Origin: Zea mays
Taxonomy: Eukaryota; Streptophyta; Magnoliopsida; Poales; Poaceae
Reading direction: 5' to 3'
Length of the DNA stretch: 64,000 nucleotides
NCBI RefSeq assembly: GCF_902167145.1
Contig: NC_050096.1
Span: 160,269,825-160,333,824 of the forward strand
Of this stretch, positions 33,311 to 44,854 are shown piece by piece. Position 1 is the stretch's first letter. Every line of letters starts with the position of its first letter. A program made the translations under genes and the position numbers. Below the pieces are notes generated by a model, which had not been told where the DNA came from, searched no databases, and was given only the letters and a program-made list of their open reading frames with translations.

Positions 33311-36265
33311 CTTCAGTGGTGTCGTCCATCCTTTCACGCTCGGCAGCCTCTTCAGCTCGCTTTGCTTTTTCCCGGGCGTCGTGGGTGTCTTTCTCATTCT
33401 TTTTTATAATTTTGTGGGCCAGCTCTCGGCCACCGTTTACCCAGACATCAGAGTAGAATTTTCTGCCCGCTAAAGTTGCTTCGGCTGAAGGGTCCTTCGT
33501 GGCGTCAATAGAGAAGGCAGCTTCGGCCTGATTTATAGTCTTAACATGATCACAACCAGCCTTCTCCAGGATAGCTGCAATTCCTCGAGCGCCGGAGAAG
33601 GCGCAGATGTCCCCGCGACCATTCAATATTTCTTTGAAAGCTTCAGCTTCTCCACTTATCCGTTCAATAACACCTTCAGGGTCGCCTCGGATAAAATTTT
33701 CTTCAAAAGAATAGGCATCCACTTTGGAGAAGCTAGTTTTTAATTTCTTCACGCAATCCAAGGATTTTTCAAAACACTTTTTCTTGGACTCGCGAAGTTC
33801 TTCAACATTTTTATCTAGCTTATTTTTCCAGTATTCACTAATCTCTTGGTTGGCCTGTGCAAGCGCGCATTTTTCATTAGCTTCAGCCAATTGCCTTCGA
33901 AGATCTTCAATCTCGGTTTTTTGGGTTTCGATCTGAGCATGGTAGTTAGCTTCATATTTTTTCACTTTATCTACCAATGAAATTAAAATTTTATCTTTTT
34001 CCAAGCCTTCGTTTCTCAACTCAATCACCTCTAAACGAAGGTTGTTGAGTGCTATGGTACAACTCTCGTCTTCAGCATTCTTTTTGTGCCCTCAAGGCAT
34101 TACTAAGAATCAAGCCCTATAAAGAAGAAGAAAGAATTGAGTATGACAATAAAATACTTCGTTTCTAACTTCAAAGTTAACTTTTATACCTTTATTCTAT
34201 TGTACGCCAGGCTATCAGCAAGTTCATCTTTCGAAAGAACCGAAAAACCTTCTTCAAGTTTCGGAAATCGCATACTCTTAGCTATCTCCCGGCAAACAGA
34301 TATTTCTTTGTTGTCCGGGAGACAATATAGGAAGTCGTCATCGTTAGTGCCATTAAACACTAAAGCTCCCTTCAGATATTTCAATTTTCGCTCATAGTGT
34401 CTGGCTTCCAGAACTTCTTCTTCGGACAACTTCTTCCCCGAAGCATGACGATAAATATAATCAGCATCCTCGACAGCGGCTTCGGGGGCAAGATATTTTG
34501 CCCTTTCTGCCGCGTCTTGCCCTTCTGTCATACCAGCATCTGAAGCCTGTTGATCAGTTTTATCTTCAGGCGCGACGGCCTTCGTCTCAATAGGCGCTGC
34601 AGGCTCAGCTTCGGCCTCGGCTTGGACTTTAGCAGCTTCAGCAATTTTCTTAATAGGACCAGGGCTCAAGGCCTTTGCGGTCTCCAAGACAGCGTCTAGC
34701 ACATTGGCCATCCTTCTCCTCTTGGGAGTTGCAGCAGGAGCTTTCTGCACTTCTAGCAATTTTGCCTCTGCTGGAGTACTTAAAATTTCTGGCATTTTCA
34801 CTATTTTTTCCACCTGTGGCTCTTCGGCCTTATCATCCTCAGCTTCGGCTGGCCCGACTATAGGCACCTTTGGCACTACAATGGCCCCTTCGGCGCTCTG
34901 CACATTCGGAGCAGCTTGTTTTACTTCAGCAGTAGAAGAAGTTCCCTCGCCAAATTCAGGCACCACGGCCTGTTCAATGTATCGCGGCCGGTGGGTCAGG
35001 ACCTTCATCTTCTTGCCCTTCGACACAGTAGTAATGACCGAAGCAATAGTTTTTCTTTTCTTCCCTTGACTTTGCAGTGGGTAGTGATAATCAGGGTATA
35101 CGAAGCCAATGGCATCAAATACTCTGTTTAATCTTTTCTTCCCTCGGCCCCCGAAGGCTGCGGACAAGGCATCATCTTCGGCTTTGCTATATGCTCCAAG
35201 TAGCTTGTTGCTGATAGCCTCAATACTTTTTAGCCAATCATCATTTGGCTCATCAAACCGGTCTCTGAATTTGAAGGTATACTTCAATCAAACCAACCCA
35301 CCTTCAGTTGACTCGACAATAGTATCCCTCGGCATATCCCAATTTTCTACAAGTGGCCATATTCTGTACGCTATGTGCTCTTGAACTATATCCCTTGTGC
35401 CAATAAACGCACAAACGTTGCTAAAAGCCTTTTGGCATGCTTTGTCATTCTGATCGATTGTCACCTTCGGCCTCCGAAGGCCGAATCGAGACCAGATGGG
35501 GCGTTGGATGATTTCCTTAATGTCCTCTCTTTCAATCAGATCATTCTTGACATAAAACCATTCTTCCATCCAGGCCCCAGACCATCTTTTCCGGAATGTA
35601 GGAACTGGATGGCTTGATTTGGATTGAGCAATGAACCCATAACAACCGAAGTTGTTGTGTTACTGTTCCTTGCCGGTAGCCTTCGTCTCGTACAAAAGTT
35701 CATGCATGCTGCAAAAACACCTTGCGCTTGGTTCCAATCCTTGGCTTCTCACAGCCCAAATAAACAAACCCATCATGATTATAGCTTCAGGGGTAAGTTG
35801 ATGAAGAAAGATCTGAAACGTCTTCAGTACTTCAACCAAGAATCTGCTCAACGGGAACCAAAGCCCTGCTTTCAAAAAGCTTCGGTAAATAACCACCTCA
35901 TTTACTTCAGGAGTAGGAGTAGCACTGTCTCCTCCAACCCTCACAATAGTCATGTCACGGAAGTATCTTCCTCTCATAGCATCAACGTGACTTTGTTTGA
36001 TAGTCAATTTTCCAAAGATGGTATTGCTTGGTCGCCACGACCGATCTTCAGAATCTTCGTCTCCAATTTCTGCATCATACTCATCACTATCGTCGGAGTC
36101 TTCAGACAGATCCACCAGTATTTCTCTTGTAATTTTTTCTGTGTTCGTTTTTGCCATGGATTCGAAAAAACCAGCGATGAAAGGATCCACAACCTTTTTC
36201 TCTTCAAACAGCTTCGTGTCCTCAGTTATCTTCGTCTGCTCAGTCATCTTATTCTCCTCAGACAT
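33310..36265 (-). pseudogene. Element B antisense gene, homologue of the A gene, truncated
   Basis: Starts at the ATG 36265 (MSEENKMTEQ). Exon 1 (36265-34190, 692 codon positions) shares with A FLKAGLWFPLSR, HQLTPEAII, EWFYVKND, FIGTRDIVQEHIAYRIWP and KRLNRVFDAIGF. It contains two in-frame stops: TAA near 35660 and TGA near 35288 (CGA-to-TGA by comparison with A). A 73-base intron at 34189-34117 sits where intron 1 of A is. Exon 2 has one extra A near 34086, then the coiled coil and WVNGGRELAHK. It breaks near 33310 at a deletion junction with G. The start and domain order match A; no product is expected. Confidence 0.82.
34117..34189 (-). other. Putative intron of the element B antisense gene
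   Basis: Donor AATAAAG|GTATAAAAG; acceptor TTCTTCTTCTTTATAG|GGC with a strong pyrimidine tract. 73 bases, AT-rich, no coding continuity across it. Same place in the protein as intron 1 of A (after SLAYNRIK here, SLLYANFK in A). Confidence 0.72.
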
Positions 36266-36561
36266 GGCGAAAACACGTCTTTAAACCGAAGCTCAAAAAG
36301 CTTGAAAATTAGGCGAGAGCTAGTGAACAAGAGCTAAAAGTTCATAAAATAACACAAATGGCAGAAATGGCGTATCAAATGCTGCCGGTGTGGGTTCCTA
36401 TTTTTATGTCTGGCGCTTTGCATCTTGGCGGGCCCCGTCTGTCATTGACTGTTGCTATTCTAGCAAAGGGAAGGTGTTTTTTCGGACCTTCGGCTTAAGG
36501 CCTTCGTTCACGTCACAGTCTGAATTCGTTGTTATAACAAATTAATACTGCGAGGGGCTAC
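36266..36561 (-). promoter_or_regulatory. Antisense leader and promoter region of element B
   Basis: Between the antisense ATG and the 3' LTR. A weak TATA-like CATAAAAATAGG on the minus strand near 36408-36397 is at a plausible distance from the ATG. The right edge (tgcgaggggcta, 36549-36560) is the likely polypurine tract of B. Confidence 0.45.
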
Positions 36562-37219
36562 TGTTGGGGGCCTTCGTCTTTCGAAGGTCCTCAAAAACAC
36601 GATTAACAATGTTTCCCAAGTATAATATATGTACAGGAACCTTCGGACTCGGAGTGAAGCTATACACAATATGAAAAGCGTGGTCGGGACGAAGGTTGAA
36701 TCAGTTTCGAAGCTACACGAAGGGAAGCTTCAGCTCAGCAGCAGAAAACGGAACCGACCTAAAGAGGAAAAGACCGATCAGTCCATGATAGTTTGTGTCA
36801 TGTTTATAGTTATTTGTTGAGGGCATGAATGTAATTTCGACCGGGCTGCGTCCCATGCCTATAAATAGATGAATAGTAACCCCGTACTGTTCACGCTGAC
36901 TGGTATTCACTTGCACGTCACACTTGGATCTTTGCCTTCTGTCAAGCCGAACATATAAATGTAATTCAATATTGTTTATATTCATTCATGACAATATATT
37001 AATGATGTCATATGATTATTCATAATGCTTCTCGTGTTTCATATGCTCCTATTTTCATTATGATATACTGAGATGATGAAGGTATGTCCTTCATAACCTT
37101 CGTCTAAAGATCATTATATCCTAAGGGAGATAATGCTCCAAAGGACGAAGGTCTTTAACCATTAATATTTTGTGTTGCCTTGTTCTTAATACATAGCATT
37201 TGAGAACAAGTCCCCAACA
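36562..37219 (+). repeat. Element B 3' LTR
   Basis: 658 bp, about 3% different from the 5' LTR at 11275. Followed by GTTAG, the target duplication. Confidence 0.95.
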
Positions 37220-37613
37220 GTTAGTATTTTCAAAAATTGGCAAAACCCTCTTGAAAACTAAGAGGAGAATTTCATTCAGGGGGAGTTTTGTTAAGTCAAA
37301 GGAAAATCATTTGAAACAGGGGGATAAATTTCAAATCTTAAAAATGCTTCTTGCAATCTTATTCATATATCTTTGACTAATTGCAAAAGGATTTTGAAAA
37401 GACTTTCCAAAAAGAATTTGCAAAAAAAAACAAGTGGTGCAAGCGTGGTCCAAAATGATAAATAAAAGAAAGCAATCCATGCATATCTAGTGAAACTATA
37501 CATTGGTTTAATTCCAAGTAACCTATGCACTTACCTTATGCAAACTAGTTCAATTCTGCACTTATATATTTGTTTTGGTCTGTGTTGGCATCAATCACCA
37601 AAAAAGGGGAGAT
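37220..37613 (+). other. Element E, 3' non-coding region, right piece with polypurine tract
   Basis: Continues from 11274 across B. It contains caggggga-type tracts near 37278 and 37318 and the terminal tract accaaaaaaggggagat just before the LTR at 37614. Parallel to 56575-56954 in D. Confidence 0.85.
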
Positions 37614-39067
37614 TGAAAGGGAAATATGGTTAACCTTTTCCCAGTATTAATTTTGGTGGTTGAATGCCCAACACAAATATTGGACTAACTAGTTTGCTCT
37701 AGATTATATGTTCTACAGGTGCATAAAAGTTCAACACAAACCAATAAAAGATTGACGTTAGGGATCAAATTCAAAAGAGCAAGGAAACCGAGTGTGCTCT
37801 GGTCTGGCGCACCGGACTGTCCGGTGCACCAAGACCGTACAGAGTCCAACTAGCCACTCTCGGGTTTCAGCATGCACACTCCGCTAAAAATCACCGGACT
37901 GTCCGGTGTGCCAACGAAGCAACGACTACTTTGTGCAACAGTCGACTGCAAAAGTACCTGACGTGAGGAACAAAGCGCAGTAGAGTCAGAGCAGAGTCAG
38001 AGGCACACCAGACAGTGAACAGTACCTGTCCGGTGCGGCACCGGACTATCCGGTGCCACAAGAGGACAAAGACTCCAACGGTCGACCAGCTCCTAACCCC
38101 AACGGTTGGCTGACATGGCGGCACACCGAATAGTGTCCGGTGGCGCACCGGACTGTCCGGTGCGCCCATCGCCAGTAGCCTTCCCAACGGCTACAAATTG
38201 GTTGGTGGGTATAAATACCACCCCAACCAGCCATTTCAAAAAGGGGTAGCCCAAGCAACATTCCAAGTCATATAGTTGACATATCCAAGCCCTCCCAATC
38301 ACCTCCATTCATTGATCCATCTTATACTCAAGATTTAGACCACCACAATCAACACAAGTGCCACAAAAGAGAGATCTAGCAAAAAGGAACTACTTGTGTA
38401 AGTTCAGCGATAGTGCCTTGTGAGAATCATTGAGATAAAGTGGGTGCTACATCTTGTGATGATTTGAGCATGGAGTTTTGACTCCCATTCATTGTAAAGC
38501 TAGCAAGAGCCCCTTATCTTTGTGGCTGGCCTTGCAGAACCTTCGGTCTTTTTTTGACAAAGAAGAAGAAGCACTCGCCGATCTTGGTGATCGGTGGAGA
38601 GAGGGAAAGGGTTGAAAAAGACCCGTCCTTAGTGGACTCCTCAACGGGGATTAGGTTCTTGGTGAACCGAACCTCGGTAAAACAAACCACCCGTGTCTCT
38701 TGTGTTAATTGCTTGTGATTTGTTTGTTTTCTTCCTCTCTAAGTTCTCTTGCACTACTCCTTGCTAATATTATTTTGTGTTGCTTCAAGTTAAATTCTCA
38801 TTTAGAAAAGCAACGCCTTACAAGAAAGAACTTGTGTTAATGCTCTTCTTATCTAAGCCCTCTTGCTTCATTCTCCATAAACTTATTAGTTGTATTGATT
38901 TGTCAATTCCGCATTCTTTGAAAGCAACACTCTTTGCAAGCAAAGGAGTAAGTTTTACACTCCGACAATTGTGCATCTTGTTCTAACCACTAATCAAGGG
39001 ATCAAGTCTGGGTTTAAAGTTATAATTTTCAGATTTTGCCTATTCACCCCCCTCTAGGCGACTTTCA
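37614..39067 (+). repeat. Element E 3' LTR (Opie/Ji-like copia)
   Basis: 1454 bp from TGAAAGGGAAATATGG to GCGACTTTCA. TATA box TATAAATA at 38210-38217. It has a diverged palindrome array (CACCGGACTGTCCGGTG type) at about 37806-38165. The ends and general plan match the C and D LTRs, but it is a distinct subfamily. Its 5' partner lies left of the window. Confidence 0.92.
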
Positions 39068-39130
39068 ACCACGTCTGCCCCGTCTTCGGTGACTTCGCCA
39101 TCGTTGAGGGAGCAACGCTGGTCACCGAGC
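39068..39130. other. 63-bp flank between E and LTR K
   Basis: Short GC-rich remnant (starting accacgtctgcc) of whatever E was inserted in. I do not recognise it. Confidence 0.4.
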
Positions 39131-42090
39131 TGTAAAACCCCATGCACCCCATTGCATCCGTCTGTCCCCGATCTAACGGTTCAGATCTGCGGATATCGGT
39201 TGCGTCTGCGCGCTTTGCCCCTGGGCCCTGCTTGTCAGTGCCTATGCCCCCTGGCGCTAGGCTCGACTAGTCAGCCCGTCCCCTTGCCCAGTCGCTGACA
39301 CCCCAGGCCCGCTTGTCAGCACTCGCTTGCGCACGCTCAGATCTAATCCTGGACGTTGATTCGCGATCGCACGGTCGAGGTCAGCCGATCCCCGTTTACA
39401 GGGAAAACTTGTTAAAACCCCCCTGGCTTTCTGAATATCAACCCACCGTCCCTAGTTTTCACGTGCTGGCCCCTTTGTATTTGCAGAAAAGCCCCCACAC
39501 TTTTGTTTTATCGCAAAATTGGACCTAGTTTTGTATTTTGGATTCCAAAACCTGTTTATTTCATATCTTTTGCTTATGAACTCCAAATTGAGTGATTCAA
39601 ATTGAAAAATGTTCATAAGTTATGCTCTACCTGTTTTAATTATAATCCCTTATTGTTGGCATGTGTTAATTTTATGCCTAGACTAGAGGTTACTGTAAGT
39701 GATGGTTTAATTATTAAAAAAGAAAACCCTAATGGTAATTAGATAATCAACCTTGTGAAACTAACAACATGTAAAGTACAAACCTATCCTTGGTATAGTT
39801 TTTGTGTCTCATTAAGATAAATGAAGTTAAGTTATGTAATCTATTTTGATAAGTGATACTTAGAGAACCACAAACCTCTAGGTGTAATTTCCCACCCTAG
39901 AACCTAGATTTCCCTTTTTGTGTTTTTACTGTTCTTACGAGCTTGTGTTCACTTGTTTGTACATGTTTGGTGTATTGTTTCTTTGTCATTATCCAAATGT
40001 GTTGAATGCATGATAGCTTTGCATAGACAACGAGCAGTCCGAGTTTTCCGTGTGTGTTGTCGAAGACCTTCCTGAGCAGCAACCTAGTGAAGGTAAGTGT
40101 CCTCTGACCTATTATGTCCTACTTACTTTATAATTCACTGTCTCGCATTATTTAATTGAAACCTAAGGATTGACTAATCTGTATTTATCTTGTCCTTGAT
40201 TACCTTTTGGGTTATTATTGTTAGCTTCATGCTATTGCTCCACTTTAATCAATGAACATGATGCGAATATTTATGATACAATGTTGTTATTATGATTATG
40301 ATGATGTTCTTATGGCACTTTAGGGGACTCAGGCTATTTTCCTGAGTACCTCTCCGTAAGGACCTGATTGTTTAGTGACCACCTGGGATAACAGTACAAC
40401 CATGAGAGTGGAATGGGATGCCCTTAGCTGATTAGTTAGATGAACCTGGGAGTGTAGTTGGCTTTGCCGGAGGGTCGTCAATGGGGGTCGGGGCATAGTG
40501 CTCGCTCTGCTAAGGTTGGGTGCCGAGGTTCATTTGATTTGGTTTTGTTAGTCACCCACCTTAGGGAGTACTGTGTTTGTACGACTGGTGAAACCTAACG
40601 AGCAACTATGCACCAAAGGAGTCTTTGTAAAGGCTACGTAGTGAATCCCTGTCCATTCACCTTGGTAGTGAAGATTGGGTCTGGACAACCTAGGCTGGAA
40701 AGGGAATCACGGCTCGTGGGTAAAGTGTGCAACCTCTGCAGAGTGTTAGAAACTGGTATATTAGCCATGCTCACGGTTAAGAGCAGCCTTGAGATCCTCT
40801 TTGATTAGAATAACTTTGGATACTTTGTGATGATGATTAATGGTGATGATTATAATTATGATATCTGGTATTTCCTCTTGGAGTGAGTACTTTTGGGTAA
40901 TAACTGGGTTTATTAATAAAACTTGGCTTACTACTAGTAATAAATACCTGACCAACTAAAAGCAACTGCTTTAACCCTAACTCGACATACAACTAGTCCA
41001 CTTTAGCCAAACGAGACATTTGCTCAGTACGTTGATGTGTACTCACCCTTGCTTTAAAAACCACACCACCCAGGTTGCCCCCATTGCAATCAGTGCTCAG
41101 GAGGGGATGCAGGCAACATGGAGGACTTCGAAGAGTTTTAGCACTATGATGAGTTCTAGTTGTGTTAGTGGCAAACCCCCAGTCAACTGCTTGTGAAGGC
41201 CTTATCTCTACGTTTCGTATTCCGCACTTTGATTATGTTTATGACAAATGTTAAGTTAATGACTCTGTGGATGTCTTGGACATCTTGATGTAATAAAGTA
41301 CCTTTTCCACTATTTATTTTGAGCAATGTGTGATGATGTCCAACTATGTAATCACTGTGTACGTGAGTTTCTGATCCTGGCACGTACAAGGTTCGCATTC
41401 GGTTTACCTTCTGTTGGGGGCCTTCGTCTTCCGAAGGTCCTCAAAAACACGATTAACAATGTTTCCCAAGTATAATATATGTACAGGAACCTTCGGACTC
41501 GGAGTGAAGCTATACACAATATGAAAAGCGTGGTTGGGACGAAGGTTGAACCATTTCCGAAGCTACGCGCAGGGAAGCTTCGGCTCAGCAGCAGAAAACG
41601 GAACCGACCTAAAGAGGAAAAGACCGATCAGTCCATGATAGTTCGTGTCATGTTTATAGTTATTTGTTGAGGGCATGAATGTAATTTCGACCGGGCTGCG
41701 TCCCGTGCCTATAAATAGATAAACAGTAACCCCGTACTGTTCATGCTGACTTGTATTCACTTGCACGTCACACTTGGATTTTTGCCTTCTGTCAAGCCGA
41801 AGGTATAAATGTAATTCAATATTGTTTATATTCATTCATGACAATATATTAATGATGTCATATGATTATTCATAATGCTTCTCGTGTTTCATATGCTCCT
41901 ATTTTCATTATGATATACTGAGATGTGAAGGTATGTCCTTCATAACCTTCGTCTGAAGATCATTATATCCTAAGGGAGATAATGCTTCGAAGGACGAAGG
42001 TCTTTAACCATTAATATTTTGTGTTGCCTTGTTCTTAATTCATAGCATTTTAAAATAAGTCCCCAACACCTTCCAAAACCGGGTGTGACA
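39131..42090 (+). repeat. LTR K (about 2.3 kb) interrupted by solo LTR L
   Basis: Begins TGTAAAACCCCATGCACC and ends ACCGGGTGTGACA. No coding sequence. Middle part GGAATGGGATGCCC and CAACCTCTGCAGAGTGTTAG resembles the same zone of F's LTR, so it is another Del/Tekay-like LTR. Flanking pentamers differ (CGAGC and AGAAT), and neither a primer site nor a polypurine tract abuts it, so it is not a simple solo LTR. Confidence 0.7.
41412..42068 (+). mobile_element. Solo LTR L (gypsy, B family)
   Basis: 657 bp from TGTTGGGGGCCTTCGTC to CCCCAACA with duplication CCTTC at 41407-41411 and 42069-42073. TATAAATA near 41709. Very close to the B LTRs. No internal region. Confidence 0.95.
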
Positions 42091-42914
42091 AGAATGGAAT
42101 GCATTTTGATAGTAGCGATAATCATGTATTCATTAACGAGCAAATTCATAAGAATGCCCAGGCTACTACTGTGTTGTTCGCATCTCTATGCAGAGATGAG
42201 TACAATAAATTTAGTGGCTTGGACAATGCCAAGCAAATATGGGATACCCTCAAAATCTCTCACGAGGGTAACGACGCCACCGTGATTACCAAAATGGACT
42301 TGGTGGAAGGTGAGCTTGGGAGATTCGCCATGAAAAGGGGAGAGGATCCAACCAAAACATACAACAGGATCAAGACCCTGGTCAACAAGATTCGGAGTTA
42401 CAGGAGCACAAGATGGATGGATCATGATGTCGTTCGACTCCTGCTAAGGTCATTTACTGTTATTGACCCTCATCTTGTAAACCTTATCCATGAGAATCCC
42501 AGGTACACTAAGATGACGCCCGAGGAAATTCTTGGAAAATTTCTGAGTGGGCGCATGATGGTAAAGGAAGCAAGGTATGTTGATGATATCGCAAATGGTC
42601 CGCTTCTAGTCTACGAACCACAGCCTGTTGCCCTCAAGGCAACAAGCAGCAAGGAGGAGCTACCTAACAAGGTGGCACATGTGGAGGCTGTTGGGCTCAA
42701 TGAAGAAGAAATGACGATTGTAATCAAGCGCTTCAAGACCGCTTTGAAAGTGCGCAAGGAGTATCCCAACAAGAACAAATCAAAGGGAAAGCGCTCCTGC
42801 TTCAAATGCGGTAAGTACGGTCATTTTATTGCACACTGCCCCGATAATGAAAATGACAAGGGACAAGAAAAGAAATGGAAGAAGGAGAAGAACTATAGGA
42901 AGGAGAAGGGCGAG
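42091..42914 (+). pseudogene. gag: Copia gag fragment
   Basis: The open frame 42099-42932 encodes a SIRE-type copia gag core: ATTVLFASLCRDEYNKF, AKQIWDTLKISHEGND, VEGELGRFAMKRGEDP, NPRYTKMTPEEILGKF, and the CCHC knuckle CFKCGKYGHFIAHC. It is clearly more distant from C and D than they are from each other. The N-terminus is missing at the junction with LTR K, and the C-terminus is cut at 42914 by the TGTCACACCC LTR end. Confidence 0.88.
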
Positions 42915-44854
42915 TGTCACACCCGGATTTAAGGGACAAAGCCGGGTGCATCTCATATATGCGCCAAAGAAGACAACACATATAGTAACAGAGTGTATAG
43001 AGATAAATGTCACAATATAATTAGAGTACTTATTACATAGCGGAAGTCTTACAAAATAAAAGATAAATATAAACCGAACTAAAGTTCATCCTTGGCGCCA
43101 TAAAGTCAACTAGGAGACGCCACCTAGATTAAGTCGAACTCCTCGTGGTGTGGCTCCACTTGAACCACATGTTCTTCTCCTGTGGGGGGGGTGTGAGACA
43201 GCAAGGGTGAGCTCACACATGTTCATCACTCAACAAGTTCTGGGGAATAATGTGCATGAACTCACCAAAGGTGTGAGTTCATGTGATTTGTAAGGCTGAT
43301 CAACAATAGAGGTTAAAGCCGAGCATTGCTTTTAATAAGTTGATCAAATTTTATTAGCAGTTACTAAATGTAAGTAGATACCAAACCATAATAAGAATAA
43401 TAGAACAAAATTAATAAATAATCCCATGCAATGCATATTACAATTTGAATTTAGTTCATAGTTTAATCATGCGAGAGCCCTGAGCTGCTTTTGACCGTGA
43501 GCTCAGCTAGTATACCAGTTTTACACTCTGCAGAGGTTGTACCCTGCACCCACAAGTCATGTTACCCATCTGCCAAGGGGTCATGAGTCCCATACACCTC
43601 TACCAAGGAAGCGAGGTAGGGTAACACTACAAGGCCTTTACAAAGTTCCACTAGCTTATGAAAACCCGCTACAGTTTATGGGAAGAGCACTTGTAAGAAT
43701 CCCTCGTCTGACCGCCATCGCAGCAAAATCAACCCGAGAACCTCCATGCATGCAACTCCCCTACTGCCCTTGCCCCTTTTGGGTATTGTAGTCTTCCACT
43801 AGCTATCCTAATTAGTCAACCAAGGGCGTCCCATTGCACCCTTGTGGTGGCACATGTTTCTCAAGTTAAGCGTCCCATTCCACCCTTGTGGTGGCACATG
43901 TTGCTTAACTTGAGAAACACGTGCCACCACAAGGGTGGAATGGGACTCCCTTGGCTGACTAATTAGGAAAGCTAGTGGAAGACTACCTTACCCGAAAGCG
44001 GCAAGGGCAGTAGGGGAGTTGCATGCAAGGAGGTTCTCGGGTTGATTTTGCTGCGATGGCGGTCAGACGGGGGATTCTTGCAAGTGCTCTTCCCATAAAC
44101 TGTAGCGGGTTTTCAGAAGCTAGTGGAACTTTGTAAAGGCATCGTAGTGTTGCCCTGCCTCGCTTCCTTGGTAGAGGTGTATGGGAGTTGCGATCCCTTG
44201 GCAGATGGGTAACATGACTTGTGGGTACAGGGTACAACCTCTGCAAAGTGTAAAACTGGTATACTAGCCGAGCTCACGGTCATGAGCAGCTCAGGACTCT
44301 CACATGATTAAATGATGGAACCTAAATTCAATTTGTCATTTTCATTTGCATGGGATTATTTATTAATTTTGTTCTATTATTTATTATGGTTTGGTATTTA
44401 CTTATACTTAGTAACTGCTAATAAAATTTGACCAACTTATTTAAAGCAATGCTCAGCTTTAACCCCTATTGTTGATCAGCTTTACACATCACATGAACTC
44501 CCACCTTTGGTGAGTTCAGGCCACATTATTCCCCACAACTTGTTGAGCGATGAACATGTGTGAGCTCACCCTTGCTGTCTCACACCCCCACCGGAGAAGA
44601 ACAGGTGGTTCAAGAGGAGCCACACAACGAGGAGTTTGATTCGATCTAGGTGGCGTCTCCTAGTTGACTTGCGCTAAGGACGATCCTTAGTTTGTTTTAT
44701 ATTTATCCTTTATTTTGTAAGACTTCCGCTACGTAATAAATACTCTGGTTATATTGTGACATTTATCTCTATACACTTTGTTATTATATATGTTGTCTTC
44801 TTTGGCGCATGTATGAGATGCACCTGGCTTTGTCCCTTAAAACTAGGTGTGACA
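42915..44854. repeat. Head-to-head inverted pair of chromovirus-like LTR fragments
   Basis: The left arm (42915-43870, starting TGTCACACCCGG) and right arm (43904-44854, ending GGTGTGACA) are inverted copies of about 950 bp, roughly 88-90% identical by eye, separated by a 33-base spacer that is itself a repeat of the adjacent arm end. The left arm also matches F's right LTR from 58711. No gene; the matching 87- and 84-residue ORFs on opposite strands are the same sequence read in both arms. Confidence 0.85.

Larger units (their letters stand above)
11275..37219 (+). mobile_element. Element B: Tat-lineage gypsy LTR retrotransposon, pol deleted, carrying nested insertions
   Basis: Outer LTRs at 11275-11933 and 36562-37219, with the perfect target duplication GTTAG at 11270-11274 and 37220-37224. 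What remains of B itself is the 5' LTR, primer site, decayed gag (to 13084), the antisense gene (about 33310-36265, minus strand) and the 3' LTR. Protease, RT and integrase are absent; in their place lies chromovirus G, which lacks its own 5' LTR, so one deletion explains both losses. The LTRs differ at about 20 of 658 positions (about 3%), roughly 1.2 million years at 1.3e-8. It is inserted in element E. Confidence 0.9.

Noticed and set aside
39068..39130. GC-rich coding-like 63 bp as an exon of a host gene
   Set aside because: Too short to identify; no splice context or continuation on the other side of K.
43537..44246. Two similar ORFs (84 and 87 codons) on opposite strands, suggesting a conserved small protein
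   Set aside because: They are the same LTR sequence read in the two arms of the inverted repeat; similarity is due to duplication.
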